Of a stretch of 64,000 nucleotides of DNA, positions 36,901-45,153 are shown one piece after another. Under the pieces are notes generated by a model. That model worked only from the letters and a program-made list of their open reading frames with translations. It searched no databases and was not told where the DNA came from. The stretch's first letter is position 1. Every line of letters starts with the position of its first letter. Position numbers and translations under genes: made by a program. The stretch is from Oceanimonas doudoroffii (GTDB lineage: Bacteria; Pseudomonadota; Gammaproteobacteria; Enterobacterales; Aeromonadaceae): the NCBI RefSeq assembly GCF_002242685.1, contig NZ_NBIM01000001.1, positions 1,054,001-1,118,000 of the forward strand. The letters are read 5' to 3'.

Positions 36901-37313
36901 TGGTAGCGCTTGCGGCCGTCATTGTCGTCCTGCAAAAAGCGCTCAAGGGGGGCAAATACAGGATCACGCACCAGTGCCGGCAGCAGCCGCATCAGCCGCC
37001 AGGTCAGCGGCGCCTTGTCCAGCGGCGACAGCCGGGGAATGGTATGGCTGCCCAGCACCGCCCGATAGCTTTGCCACAAAAACCGGGCCGGCAGCTCCAC
37101 CTGCATGGCGGCGGCAATACCACCGCTGCGGTGCTCGGCCAGGGCCAGTTTGAGCCACTGGGCTATGCCGTTGCTCTGTACCAGTATCACTTCGTTTTCC
37201 AGCGGCGCCAGCGGATTGCGCCGCATCCAGGCCACTGCCAGCTCCCGCAGGGCTTCCAGGTGATTGCCGTGCACCACCATGAGGCCGGGGGAAAGCCCAT
37301 CGTTATTTTGCAT
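33897..37313 (-). CDS. recC: Exodeoxyribonuclease V, gamma subunit (RecC)
   Basis: A 1138-residue protein that reads the Chi sequence and organises the RecBCD complex. It keeps the RecC start LMVVHGNHLEALRELAV and blocks such as EVILVQSNGIAQWLKLALA and RVCLLGMNDGDYPRS, while the helicase motifs are degenerate as expected. AAGGA precedes the ATG. It heads the operon; unlike E. coli there is no ptrA gene between recC and recB. It is divergent from the BCCT transporter gene. Confidence 0.96.
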   Translation of the reverse strand: MQNNDGLSPGLMVVHGNHLEALRELAVAWMRRNPLAPLENEVILVQSNGIAQWLKLALAEHRSGGIAAAMQVELPARFLWQSYRAVLGSHTIPRLSPLDKAPLTWRLMRLLPALVRDPVFAPLERFLQDDNDGRKRYQLAERLADLFDQYQVYRADWLAAWADGRDVMIHGRRGEQPLEEAVRWQPALWRVLLGDVGEQELAGSRAGVHPRFVEYLRTCERRPPGLPRRVVVFGISSLPAQTLEALSAMARFSQVLLCVHNPCQHHWGDIVPDQDLLRHQYRRHARKAGQAPGLSAVELHQHAHPLLAAWGKQGRDYINLLDSLDDPDSYRARFDALGSRIDLFDDGNTEHLLGQLQDDILNLRPPAESREYWPPLAPEQLSVEFHVGHSPQREVEILHDRLLARFSEDDSLRPRDIIVMVPDINVYAPHIQAVFGQYERDDDRFIPFTLADQGSRGNEPLLIALEHLLRLPDSRLPVSEVLDLLDVAALRRRFGIHEADLPVLRRWIEGAGVRWGLDARRRAGLGLPGSLEQNTWRFGLRRMLLGYAVGTGDAWAGIEPYDEIGGLDAVIIGPLVSLLDAIDALHDTLSEAVSAAEWSVRLLALLGAFFEPDSEREQALMGGLTDALEQWQELCAGVELTEPLPLTVVREAWLAAVDQGRLSQRFLAGAVNFCTLMPMRAIPFRRVCLLGMNDGDYPRSVTPLDFDLMAGDYRPGDRSRREDDRYLMLEALLSARDGLYISWVGRSIRDNTERPPSVLVGQLRDHLSGWQLAQGGELLDAITTEHPLQPFSRRYFTPGSGLISYAREWVQAEGNPTSTESSLPAWCPDGPVPLEQLQQFLRQPVAAFFARRLKVMLDESTATGLDDEPFALNGLERYVIKRELLEAAANAEEPDAALARAAARLQGQGRLPLAGFGERIRTEVQAALPDQLARFRALCHAWPGILTSPLPLSIEHSGLQLEGWLGGLRQGGDRLALIELQPGNLQNDKSLRWHRLLRAFVAQTVACACGIKLSLYVVGEDTTLHGAPLPQEDAQRIVQGWLNALQAGMTAPLPVAMKTAMSRLEQKDDTRAEPAARKAYEGDGYHSQGERAESGALARQFPDFDVLNADGCFAAWSEQLYRPLLEHGPQPLPQEALS

Positions 37314-37419
37314 GCCGAGTCCTTGTTTACCGCGCGTCGAGGCCTATGATAGTGCCGAATGGGCGCGACATTAAGCACCGCATGTCTGCCGGCAAGCACC
37401 TGGCCCGCCTCCATCGGTA

Positions 37420-37447
37420 TTGCCAATCACCTCGAAATAATTACAAT
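37420..37447 (+). promoter_or_regulatory. Promoter of the BCCT transporter gene
   Basis: TTGCCA (37420-37425), 16 bp, TACAAT (37442-37447). The leader of about 80 nt contains a small hairpin TGCCGA-GCCA-TCGGCA (37463-37478). No osmotic-response factor site is recognisable by eye. Confidence 0.6.
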
Positions 37448-37534
37448 TCTAAGTTTTATTGTTTGCCGAGCCATCGGCACGCTTGGTGCATGAAGCGCCA
37501 GAGCCGAAAAATAACAATAACAGGGAGTCATAAA

Positions 37535-39322
37535 ATGAAAGAAAATCCGGGGCACAGCATTCATCTTGGAAGCTTTGATACCGATCTTCACCAGTATCCA
37601 CTCAAGCAGGACCACGCACCCGACACCCGTATTGATCGTTTCACTTTCTTTTCGGTCCTATTCATTCTCGCCGCCGTCACCCTGCCATTGGTACTGTTTC
37701 CCGAGCAGGGCGCCGACTGGGTGGCCCAGGCCAAGACCTGGATAACCGACACCTTTGGCGTATTTTATCTGGCACTGGGTGTTACCGCGGTGCTGTTCGT
37801 GATTTACATTTCGTTTTCGGACATCGGCAACATCAAGCTGGGCAAGCCCGAAGATGAAATGGAATTCAAAAACGGCTCCTGGGCGGCCATGATGTTCTGC
37901 GGCGGCATCGGCGCCAGCATTCTCTACTGGGGCATTATCGAGTGGGCCTACTACTATCAGGGCCCGCCCTTTGGCCTGCCGGCCGGCAGCCCCGAGGCCA
38001 TTCGCTGGTCCGCCACCTACGGCATTTTCCACTGGGGACCGGTGGCCTGGTCCATCTACCTGATCCCGGCCATTCCCATTGCCTATTTCGCCCACGTGCG
38101 CAACTCACCCCGACTCAAGGTCAGCCAGAGCCTGGCGCCGCTGTTTGGCGAAAGCTTTGCCCGCAGCAACTGGGGCAAGCTGGTGGATGTGTTCTTCATC
38201 TTCGGCATGATCGGCGGCGGAGCCACCACTCTTGGGCTGGCCTCGCCCATGGTGACCGAGGGCCTGCATGAATTGTTTGGTCTGCCGGTCAACGCCTGGA
38301 CCCGTATTCTGGTGCTGTTGGGCACCACCATGTTGTTTGCCTACAGCGCCTGGCGCGGCCTGAAAAGCGGCATTCAGTTTTTCTCCAACATCAATTTTTA
38401 CCTGGCGCTGGCCTTTCTGGCGGTGGTGCTGTTCGCCGGCCCCACGGGCTTTATTCTCAATACCGGGCTGGAAAGCATTGGCCGCTCCCTGACCCAGATG
38501 GTCACCATGATGACCTGGACCGAATCCTTTGGCCCCTTTGCCGAGCACGGCTTTAACGAAACCCGCTTTCCCAAGGACTGGACCATTTTTTACTGGGCCT
38601 GGTGGCTGGTGTTTGCCCCCACGGTAGGGCTGTTTATCGCCAAAATCTCAAAGGGACGCACCATTCGGCAGATGGTGGTGGGCTCGATTTTTTTTGGTTC
38701 CCTGGGTTGTGCGGTGTTTTTTGTGGTGCTGGGCAACTATGGCCTGTATCTGCAGCTGTCCGGCGGCCTCGACATTGTCACCATTCTCAATCAGCAAAGC
38801 CCCACGGCGGCCATCTTTGCGGTGCTGCACACCCTGCCCATGAGCTGGCTGATGATCGCCGTGTTTACCCTGCTGGCCATCATTTTTACCGCCACCACCT
38901 TTGACTCCATCTCCTATATTCTGGCGTCGGTGGTGCAGCGGGAAGTGGACGACGAACCCCACCGCTGGAACCGGCTGTTCTGGGCCTTTACCCTGTGCTT
39001 TATGCCGGCGGTACTGATGTTTTTGGGTGGGCTGTCGACCCTGCAGACCGCCTCCATCTTTGCCGGCGCGCCGCTGATTATCATCATGGCGATGATGATG
39101 GTATCGATTATCAAGGCCGCCAAGTACGATCTGCACTATCAGCCGGACTATTCCCTGAAGACCATTCATATCGAGGAGCTGCCGGAAAACGCCCCCTGGG
39201 AGCAGGGCGAAACCTCGGAAGCGCCGGAAGGATCCGTGCTGGCCCAGCAGGCGGAATACGAGGAAATTCGTCAGCAGCAGGAAGAGGATGACGGAGACAA
39301 GGTCACGCCGCTGAAGGTGTGA
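37535..39322 (+). CDS. BCCT-family betaine/carnitine/choline transporter
   Basis: A 595-residue, twelve-helix membrane protein of the BCCT family. The fourth-helix motif reads GGIGASILYWGIIEWAYYYQ, which resembles the CaiT/betaine branch, and a Trp-rich block FYWAWWLVFAP lies in helix 8. The last 55 residues form an acidic cytoplasmic tail of the kind that senses osmotic state in BetP-like carriers. GGGAG precedes ATG 37535; the frame opens 63 codons earlier but that part is the promoter and leader. With the ectoine operon in the same window, uptake of a compatible solute is likely, but the substrate is not proven. Confidence 0.88.
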   Translation: MKENPGHSIHLGSFDTDLHQYPLKQDHAPDTRIDRFTFFSVLFILAAVTLPLVLFPEQGADWVAQAKTWITDTFGVFYLALGVTAVLFVIYISFSDIGNIKLGKPEDEMEFKNGSWAAMMFCGGIGASILYWGIIEWAYYYQGPPFGLPAGSPEAIRWSATYGIFHWGPVAWSIYLIPAIPIAYFAHVRNSPRLKVSQSLAPLFGESFARSNWGKLVDVFFIFGMIGGGATTLGLASPMVTEGLHELFGLPVNAWTRILVLLGTTMLFAYSAWRGLKSGIQFFSNINFYLALAFLAVVLFAGPTGFILNTGLESIGRSLTQMVTMMTWTESFGPFAEHGFNETRFPKDWTIFYWAWWLVFAPTVGLFIAKISKGRTIRQMVVGSIFFGSLGCAVFFVVLGNYGLYLQLSGGLDIVTILNQQSPTAAIFAVLHTLPMSWLMIAVFTLLAIIFTATTFDSISYILASVVQREVDDEPHRWNRLFWAFTLCFMPAVLMFLGGLSTLQTASIFAGAPLIIIMAMMMVSIIKAAKYDLHYQPDYSLKTIHIEELPENAPWEQGETSEAPEGSVLAQQAEYEEIRQQQEEDDGDKVTPLKV

Positions 39323-39333
39323 CCCAGAGCCAA

Positions 39334-39363
39334 AGCCGAAAGCTCGCCGCTTTCGGCTGTTTT
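39334..39363. terminator. Terminator between the BCCT and MscS genes
   Basis: AGCCGAAAGC (39334-39343), loop TCGCC, GCTTTCGGCT (39349-39358), followed by GTTTTA. It overlaps the stop codon of the convergent MscS gene. Confidence 0.85.
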
Positions 39364-40183
39364 ACCCCGCGTTGCTCTCTCCGCCCCCGACCATGGCCTC
39401 CACGCGCGCGAACTCCACCGGAATGGCCTGCAATGCGGCCTTGCCCCGGGCGGTGAGATCGGTCACAAACTGAAACTGCTGACGCGGGTCAAGCGGATAG
39501 GCCTTGACCCGGTAACGGCTGCCCCAGGGCGCGTCTTCCATCACCACCACCACGGGCCGGTTCAGCTGCACAAAAGGGCTGGACAGGGCCACGTCGTGCA
39601 GCACCCGGCGCACTCGGTGGGCATCGTGCGCCGGGGCCAGGTAAAAACTGGCCACGCACATCAGGCTGGCCTCGCCGTTGTTGGCGTTGCGGATCAGTTC
39701 GGTCCACAGCTTGAGGTGAGGCACCACCACCACGGTGTCGTCGGGAGTCACCATTTCCAGCGCCCGCAGGCCGATATGGCGCACCTCGCCGTAGCAACCG
39801 TCCACTTCGATCCAATCTCCGGGCCGGTAGGGCCTTTCATAGGCCGCCACCACCCCGGCAAACAGGCTGCTGACATAGTCCTTGAGGGCAAACCCCAGGG
39901 CCAGGCCCACGGCGCCCAGAATGGCCACCATGTTGCGCAGCGACGGCTCGATGATCAGGCTGACTACCCAGCCCACGGCCACCGCCACCACCACAATGCG
40001 CAGGGTCGGGATCAGCGCCAGCACCCAGTGCCGGCGCCGGCCATGCAACCGCGACGCCAGCCAGGGCAGCAGGGTTTGCACCATCCAGGCCAGCACCATG
40101 GCCGCCAGCAGCACCACCACCAGCTCGATGACCAGGGCCGGAGTAATGCGGCGAAACAGGTTGGTCAGCTGCTCTGCATCCAT
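39362..40183 (-). CDS. MscS-family mechanosensitive channel
   Basis: A 273-residue small-conductance channel with three N-terminal helices. The pore-lining third helix (ILGAVGLALGFALKDYVSSL) runs into the beta domain (RPYRPGDWIEVDG), and the rest forms the cytoplasmic cage. Length matches E. coli MscS (286). GAGGAG lies before ATG 40183. The gene starts 10 bp after the unknown ATPase-like gene, so both are on one mRNA. It releases solutes during hypo-osmotic shock, complementing the solute accumulation systems in this window. Confidence 0.9.
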   Translation of the reverse strand: MDAEQLTNLFRRITPALVIELVVVLLAAMVLAWMVQTLLPWLASRLHGRRRHWVLALIPTLRIVVVAVAVGWVVSLIIEPSLRNMVAILGAVGLALGFALKDYVSSLFAGVVAAYERPYRPGDWIEVDGCYGEVRHIGLRALEMVTPDDTVVVVPHLKLWTELIRNANNGEASLMCVASFYLAPAHDAHRVRRVLHDVALSSPFVQLNRPVVVVMEDAPWGSRYRVKAYPLDPRQQFQFVTDLTARGKAALQAIPVEFARVEAMVGGGESNAG

Positions 40184-40193
40184 GACATGCTCC

Positions 40194-41177
40194 TCAGAAG
40201 TCGTCCAGGCAGTGATCCCGGCCAGCCAGAAAGTCCCGCACCTGGGGATAGGCCACCGGGCTGAGCTGCCAGCGTTTACCGCGCAACACCAGCTGGCCGC
40301 AATACTCCAGTCGCTGCAGCCAGGCCGCCAGCTGTTCCGGCGCCAGCATGGGCAATACCCGCAGCAGTTGCAGCGGAGTCAGGCCGTTGTGCAACAACAG
40401 GGCATAAAACACAAAGGCCGCCACATCACCGGCCTCGGCGGGCAATTCGGGCCGCGGGATTTGCTGCTGATGATCCGTGGCCCAGAGTGCCAGGGCCACA
40501 CCGGGATTGCCCCTGGCCTCGGCGGCCAGTGCCTCCAGCCGCCGCGCCTTGGCACGAATGCCCAGCGCCTGCAGCAGCGCCGGGGTGGCCGGCGCAAAGC
40601 AATAGCAATGAGGCAGCACCAGCTCAAAACCCTGAGCCACAAACCGGCACAGCCAGCTGTTGCACACCACTAGGCCCGAGCCAAACTCACCCTGCAGCAG
40701 CCGCACCAGCAAGGCGCGTAAGAACACCATGCCATTCGGGGTACGCAGAAAATAACGGGCCAGATCGTCCAGCAGCCAGGGACCGTGCACGCCCTGGCGC
40801 GCCCACCAGTCGTCCACCCGCTGCGCCAGCAGTTCGGCTTCGTCGGGGGGCTGCAGCACCGGCCAGCCGCGCCGTTCGGCCCAGTCACGGGCGATGGCGG
40901 CGCTGCCGCTGAACGGCGGATCAAGTAAAAAACGCACCTCGGGCCGGGCCTGGGGCCAGTCCTGGCAAAATGCCGATAACGCCTCTAGCGCCGGATCGCG
41001 GTCAAAGCCTTCAAAGTCGGGCACTTCGGTATGTTCGCCGCCGTCGGCCTCTTGCCGCCATCCCAGAACGCGCCCCAGCCGGCGCAGTCCCTGGCGCAGC
41101 CGGCTGCTCGCCGGCGGCGCCGGGCATGCAAACTCGCTCAGGGTGATCAGTTGCCAGCCATTGTCCTCACTCGCCAT
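40194..41177 (-). CDS. Degenerate P-loop (STAND/AAA-like) protein linked to MscS
   Basis: A 327-residue soluble protein I cannot place in a named family. The order of blocks resembles STAND-type ATPases: a P-loop-like LLDPPFSGSAA (about 84-94) without the GK[ST] lysine, a Walker-B-like WLLDDL (134-139), a sensor strand VVCNS (170-174), a GNP motif (223-225) and a predicted winged helix over the last 80 residues. With the lysine missing it may bind but not hydrolyse nucleotide. GGGAGGGG precedes the ATG. It ends 10 bp before the MscS gene, so a regulatory partnership with the channel is possible but inferred. Confidence 0.6.
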   Translation of the reverse strand: MASEDNGWQLITLSEFACPAPPASSRLRQGLRRLGRVLGWRQEADGGEHTEVPDFEGFDRDPALEALSAFCQDWPQARPEVRFLLDPPFSGSAAIARDWAERRGWPVLQPPDEAELLAQRVDDWWARQGVHGPWLLDDLARYFLRTPNGMVFLRALLVRLLQGEFGSGLVVCNSWLCRFVAQGFELVLPHCYCFAPATPALLQALGIRAKARRLEALAAEARGNPGVALALWATDHQQQIPRPELPAEAGDVAAFVFYALLLHNGLTPLQLLRVLPMLAPEQLAAWLQRLEYCGQLVLRGKRWQLSPVAYPQVRDFLAGRDHCLDDF

Positions 41178-41250
41178 GCGCCCCTCCCGGTCTTTCCCCT
41201 ATAGCCAAGGGTAAGCCAGAGTGGCGGGTTAGGCCGGTAAAAACAGCGGT

Positions 41251-41601
41251 TCAGGCCGTCACAGGGGCAAACCGCAACCAGGTCAGCAACAGCAGGGCGG
41301 CGCAGCCTCCCCATATCAGGGTGGCCAGGCTCAGGGTGGCAACGAGTTCAAACCGGTAACTCAGCCAGTACACCGCCAGCAGATAGGCGGCATAGGGCAG
41401 CAGCGAATAAAGCCCGAACAGGGCCGTCACGCGCAGGTCGGCCAGGGTGCGTTCGGTGCCCACCAGATAGTGGGCAATCAAGGCGAAGGTGGGAAACAGG
41501 GGCACCAGGCCGGCAATAAAAAAGCTTTTGCTTTTCGACAGCAAGGCGATAAGCAACACCGCCAGGGCCCCCAGCAGTGACTTGAGAAACAATGACAGCA
41601 C
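41251..41601 (-). CDS. glpM: GlpM-family small membrane protein
   Basis: A 116-residue protein with four predicted membrane helices. The start FLKSLLGALAVLLIALLSKS and the PLFPTFALIAHYLVG block are characteristic of GlpM, a membrane protein first seen with glycerol-3-phosphate and alginate genes in Pseudomonas. No glp gene is adjacent. It starts at GTG 41601 with AGGAGG close upstream. Its biochemical role is not established. Confidence 0.85.
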   Translation of the reverse strand: MLSLFLKSLLGALAVLLIALLSKSKSFFIAGLVPLFPTFALIAHYLVGTERTLADLRVTALFGLYSLLPYAAYLLAVYWLSYRFELVATLSLATLIWGGCAALLLLTWLRFAPVTA

Positions 41602-41658
41602 AACCCCTCCTGATGATTGGCCTCATGGCCGCAAGGTGAAGTCCGTTATTCTGCCCGA

Positions 41659-41865
41659 TCAGGGTCGGTCGGGAGCCGCGCCCCGATCACACTTTTTGCA
41701 GTCAAGCAGGATGCCCAGTTTGGCCGTGCGCCCCGCCGCCGACACCACCCAGGGCCGGTTGATGAAAGGCGGCTGGTGACGCACATGCTGGTTATGACCG
41801 CAGGCGAGCTCCGCCACCCAGTGGCCTTCGTCATCCTGATGATAACCGGTGATGGGTTGTTGCAT
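41659..41865 (-). CDS. DUF3565 small protein with probable zinc-binding residues
   Basis: A 68-residue protein matching the DUF3565 pattern ITGYHQDDEGHWVAELACGH and QHVRHQPP. Cys and His residues (ACGH, CKKC) suggest a metal site. The ATG shares one base with the stop of the DUF3087 gene (TAATG), so it is translated by reinitiation after that gene. Function unknown. Confidence 0.82.
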   Translation of the reverse strand: MQQPITGYHQDDEGHWVAELACGHNQHVRHQPPFINRPWVVSAAGRTAKLGILLDCKKCDRGAAPDRP

Positions 41866-42371
41866 TAAAAGCGCTCAAGCATAGACTCGTCATAACGTTC
41901 CGCGTCCAGCGTCACGCCATGGGCCTGTGCCAGGTTGTTGAGCTCGGTCTGCCTGGCCGCCAGCTCATCCATCACCAGGGTATTGTCGTCCAGCAACCAC
42001 AGCTGGCGCGAGCCGGCATAGCTGAACTGCAGCACCTGCATGGCGGTTTCGTCCCCTTGTTGGGCGGCGGCCTCCACCTGGCGGCGCTTGCGGCTGATTT
42101 TGTTGAGTCGCTGTTTCAGCTCCCACACATAAACCACTTCGGTCATAAAGGGGTGACGGCGCAGCCGGCTGAGTCCGGCCCCCACCAGCAGGGCGCCGGC
42201 CACCACTCCCAGCAGGTTCCAGTGAAAATGGCTGCCATCGGGATCGGGAAACAGCGCGATCAGCAGCTGGGAAATGCCCAGGCTGAAGGCAGCCAGCGCC
42301 AGGGCCGAGCCGATAAACACGCGGTTGAGATGCCGGCGATAGCGGCTTTTGTCGATGTCTTGAAGCGTCAT
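41865..42371 (-). CDS. DUF3087 membrane protein
   Basis: A 168-residue protein with two membrane helices at about 20-68 and a helical cytoplasmic C-terminus that includes a charged coiled segment (ELKQRLNKISRKRRQVEAAA). The start YRRHLNRVFIGS is typical of DUF3087. ATG 42371 is preferred over GTG 42377 because AGGTGA fits it. It is coupled to the DUF3565 gene. Function unknown. Confidence 0.78.
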   Translation of the reverse strand: MTLQDIDKSRYRRHLNRVFIGSALALAAFSLGISQLLIALFPDPDGSHFHWNLLGVVAGALLVGAGLSRLRRHPFMTEVVYVWELKQRLNKISRKRRQVEAAAQQGDETAMQVLQFSYAGSRQLWLLDDNTLVMDELAARQTELNNLAQAHGVTLDAERYDESMLERF

Positions 42372-42443
42372 AATCACCTGAAAGAGAATATAAAAACGGC
42401 CGCATTATAATCGCGGCCGTCCATTCTTCCCATCCTCTTGGGG

Positions 42444-42836
42444 CTAGCGCCGGCCCTTTGCCCGGTCCAGGCTCCAGCTGCCGCCACCGGCAAACACCAG
42501 GTAGAAAAACACAAAGCAGAACATGATGGCCAGCTCGCCGCCGTTGTTGAGCGGCCAGAACCCCTGGGGATGGTGGACCATAAAATAGGCAAACGCCATC
42601 AGCCCAGAGAGCACAAAGGCCACCGGACGGGTAAACAGCCCCACCAACAGCAGGGCGCCGCCAAACAGCTCCAGTACCCCGGCCGCCCCGGAAAGCGAAA
42701 ACAGTTCAAAGGGAGCCCGGGCCGGTGCCGGAAAGCCCAGTATTTTCTGGGCGCCGTGCTGCATAAATAAAAACGCCGAGACCATGCGTACCAGACTCAG
42801 CACTCGAGGCCGCCAGGCCGTCAGAAATGAATCCAT
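42444..42836 (-). CDS. DoxX-family membrane protein
   Basis: A 130-residue protein with four hydrophobic helices. R-LVRMVSAFLFMQHGAQKILGF and GVLELFGGALLLVGLFTRP are DoxX hallmarks. AAGGAG lies six bases before ATG 42836, excluding the 12-codon upstream extension. DoxX proteins take part in thiosulfate or redox-stress functions in some organisms; here the role is open. Confidence 0.85.
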   Translation of the reverse strand: MDSFLTAWRPRVLSLVRMVSAFLFMQHGAQKILGFPAPARAPFELFSLSGAAGVLELFGGALLLVGLFTRPVAFVLSGLMAFAYFMVHHPQGFWPLNNGGELAIMFCFVFFYLVFAGGGSWSLDRAKGRR

Positions 42837-42914
42837 GGGTTTCTCCTTGTGGTGGTTTCTTCTTAAATACAAGTGCCATTCACGACCGGACGCAAGGCAA
42901 AATGCAGCCTGCGG

Positions 42915-44060
42915 TTACAGAAGCCGCTTCAGCCACTGACGCAGCGGGTAGAGGGTTTGTGCCATAAAGGTACGCGGCAGCCGCACCGTGGTGCCATATT
43001 CCGCCGGCCAGTGCGCCACCGGCATGTGGTAGGTACCGAACAGCCGATCAAACAGCACGGTATGGGCCGAATAGTTGGTGTCGAGCGCCGGCTGCTCCGA
43101 GCCGTGATGCCAGTGGTGAAACTGGGGAGTGACCAGCAGGTATTTGAGCGGCCCGAACGGCAGCCCCAGGTTGCAGTGGATCAGCACCGCCTGCAGCGCG
43201 GCAAAGGCCACATAGGCGTTCAGCGCCGCCTCGCTGGCCCCAAGCAGGTAAAGCGGAATCATCACCATGGCCCGTTCGGAGAAAATCTGCACGAAATGCC
43301 CGCGCGAGCCGGCCAGCCAGTCCATGTGCTCTACCGAATGGTGCACGGCATGCACCGGCCACAGCCAGCGTACCTCATGAAACAACCGGTGCTCCCAGTA
43401 GAGCACAAAGTCGGCACACAGAATGATGAGCACGACCTGCAGCCATACCGGCATGGCCTGTACGGCCCCCTGCACCGACGGGCTGATGGCCCAGTCAAAG
43501 TGGCTGGCATGATAGTTGGCGTAAATGAGAATGGCCGAGATGGCCAGGTGATTAATACAGAAATACAGCAGATCCAGCCCCCATTCCGGGCGCAGAATGT
43601 TCTGGTTACGATATTTGGGAAACAGTTTTTCCAGGGTGGTGAACACCGCCACCGAGCCGAGAAAGGCCAGGATAAGCCAGTCTACCCCCAGCGACAGGGT
43701 CCGCGGCTCGACCTGCCCCACCGGCACCCGGTAGCCCCCCAGGGCAAAGGCGCCCAGGGTGAGCACCATGCCCAACGCGCCCAGGCGCCGGTAGCCGTTC
43801 AGCGCAAAGGTCAGCACGCCAAAAAACAGCGAAAAATACATGCCGTATTTCAGCACCTGCTGCAGCTGGCCGGCATCGTAGACACGGCGCAGCTCTGTGG
43901 TGGTGAGCCAGGACGGGTACAGGTATGCCAGCACCGCCAGCAGGCTGAGTGCACCAAGTGCCACCGAGCAATACCCACTGATCTTGCCCTCGCCCAGGCG
44001 AAACGCGTTTTGAGGATCGGGCGGCACCTGCCGCCCCTGGTATCTGTATGGCTGCTTCAT
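42915..44060 (-). CDS. Sterol desaturase / fatty acid hydroxylase superfamily protein
   Basis: A 381-residue membrane enzyme. The diiron histidine motifs are all present: HRLFH, HAVHHS, a later HCN block, and HHWHHG. About seven hydrophobic helices flank them. The 110 or so residues before the catalytic part form extra helices. Such enzymes hydroxylate or desaturate lipids with oxygen; the substrate is unknown. It is not clearly in an operon: 78 bp to the DoxX gene and 122 bp from the GNAT gene, all on the minus strand. Confidence 0.85.
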   Translation of the reverse strand: MKQPYRYQGRQVPPDPQNAFRLGEGKISGYCSVALGALSLLAVLAYLYPSWLTTTELRRVYDAGQLQQVLKYGMYFSLFFGVLTFALNGYRRLGALGMVLTLGAFALGGYRVPVGQVEPRTLSLGVDWLILAFLGSVAVFTTLEKLFPKYRNQNILRPEWGLDLLYFCINHLAISAILIYANYHASHFDWAISPSVQGAVQAMPVWLQVVLIILCADFVLYWEHRLFHEVRWLWPVHAVHHSVEHMDWLAGSRGHFVQIFSERAMVMIPLYLLGASEAALNAYVAFAALQAVLIHCNLGLPFGPLKYLLVTPQFHHWHHGSEQPALDTNYSAHTVLFDRLFGTYHMPVAHWPAEYGTTVRLPRTFMAQTLYPLRQWLKRLL

Positions 44061-44182
44061 AACACCGGCTCATATAAAAAGAAGGTCGCACAGGACCTTC
44101 ATGGTTTTAATATTATCGGTACATTACCCTACCCGGCACGGCAAACAAACGCCGTATCGAGCCAGGGAATGGCAATTTACAC

Positions 44183-44659
44183 TCAAATGTCCATTTGCAT
44201 AAGTTGCGCCCCCAGGCCGTAACTCGAGCACACCGCTGTAGCCATGGGAGTAAACCCCATTTTTTGCCAGAACCGATTGGAGTACTGAATCGATACCAGA
44301 CGAATGTGACGGCAACCCAACAAGGCGGCCGTATTTATTAAATGCGCTGTCATCGCCGAGCCGATGCCTTGTCCTGCCGCATTCTGGCTGACTACCAGAT
44401 CATGCAAAAACAAATATGAATTTTCGCTCCTTTCAGGCAGTGGCTTGAACAAGCTCGGTGGCGACTCGCCACCCCAGGCATGGGCCAGCAAATACCCCAT
44501 TAACCGCTCACCATCCTGATACACAAAGCAGCTGTCGGGAGACCTCAGCCATTTACTTTTCAGCACATCAAGGCTCTCCGGTGCAACCTGGGCATAGGCT
44601 TCATGCTGCAACTTCAGGATGGCCGGCCACATTGCCCCTGTGAGGGAAGTTATCGACAT
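44183..44659 (-). CDS. GNAT-family N-acetyltransferase
   Basis: A 158-residue acetyltransferase. The acetyl-CoA loop QNAAGQGIGSAM matches the Q/R-x-x-G-x-G/A signature, and YSNRFWQKMGF is the usual late GNAT motif. AAGGG precedes the ATG. Substrate unknown; it lies among unrelated small enzyme genes. Confidence 0.85.
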   Translation of the reverse strand: MSITSLTGAMWPAILKLQHEAYAQVAPESLDVLKSKWLRSPDSCFVYQDGERLMGYLLAHAWGGESPPSLFKPLPERSENSYLFLHDLVVSQNAAGQGIGSAMTAHLINTAALLGCRHIRLVSIQYSNRFWQKMGFTPMATAVCSSYGLGAQLMQMDI

Positions 44660-44739
44660 ATTCGGCCCTTAAAAAAGAGAATGGAGTGACACCCACCCTT
44701 CGCCGGGCAAGCGCATGATGAGGTTTACCGCCATTGCCG

Positions 44740-45099
44740 TTATTGTTCGGCATCGGACCATACCGCAAATTCATTGCCACCCGGCTCGGTAAAGTGAAAA
44801 CGGCGCCCCCCCGGAAAACTGAAGATGGGCCTGACAATGCTGCCGCCGGCGGCGCTGACCTTGTTGAGCGTCTCTGCCAGGTCCCGGCTGTAAAACACCA
44901 GCAGCGCCGCCCCATTGGCCGTGCTGGAAGTCATGCTCGCCTTGCAAAATCCGCCGTCCAGGCCTTGACCGGAAAACGCCGTATAGTCGGGCCCATAGTC
45001 GACAAAGGACCAGCCGAATGCCTTTTCAAAGAAGGCCTTGGTGGCATGCAAATCAGGCGACGAAAATTCAACATAGTTCAGCTTTTCATGTTCGTTCAT
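44740..45099 (-). CDS. VOC-family (glyoxalase-like) protein
   Basis: A 119-residue protein with the vicinal-oxygen-chelate fold: YVEFSSPDLHATKAFFEKAFGW at the start and FTEPGGNEFAVWS at the end. The His of NYVEF-type VOC enzymes is missing at the first position, so metal binding is uncertain. AAGGGA lies seven bases before ATG 45099, so the nine-codon upstream extension is excluded. Function is not known. Confidence 0.8.
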   Translation of the reverse strand: MNEHEKLNYVEFSSPDLHATKAFFEKAFGWSFVDYGPDYTAFSGQGLDGGFCKASMTSSTANGAALLVFYSRDLAETLNKVSAAGGSIVRPIFSFPGGRRFHFTEPGGNEFAVWSDAEQ

Positions 45100-45153
45100 G
45101 ACATGGTCCCTTGTTAAACCGAACATTCAATGCACATTAAAACCCGTATGAGT

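Noticed and set aside
37346..37534. 63-codon N-terminal extension of the BCCT transporter
   Set aside because: It covers the promoter at 37420-37447, has no ribosome binding site, and does not resemble the family.
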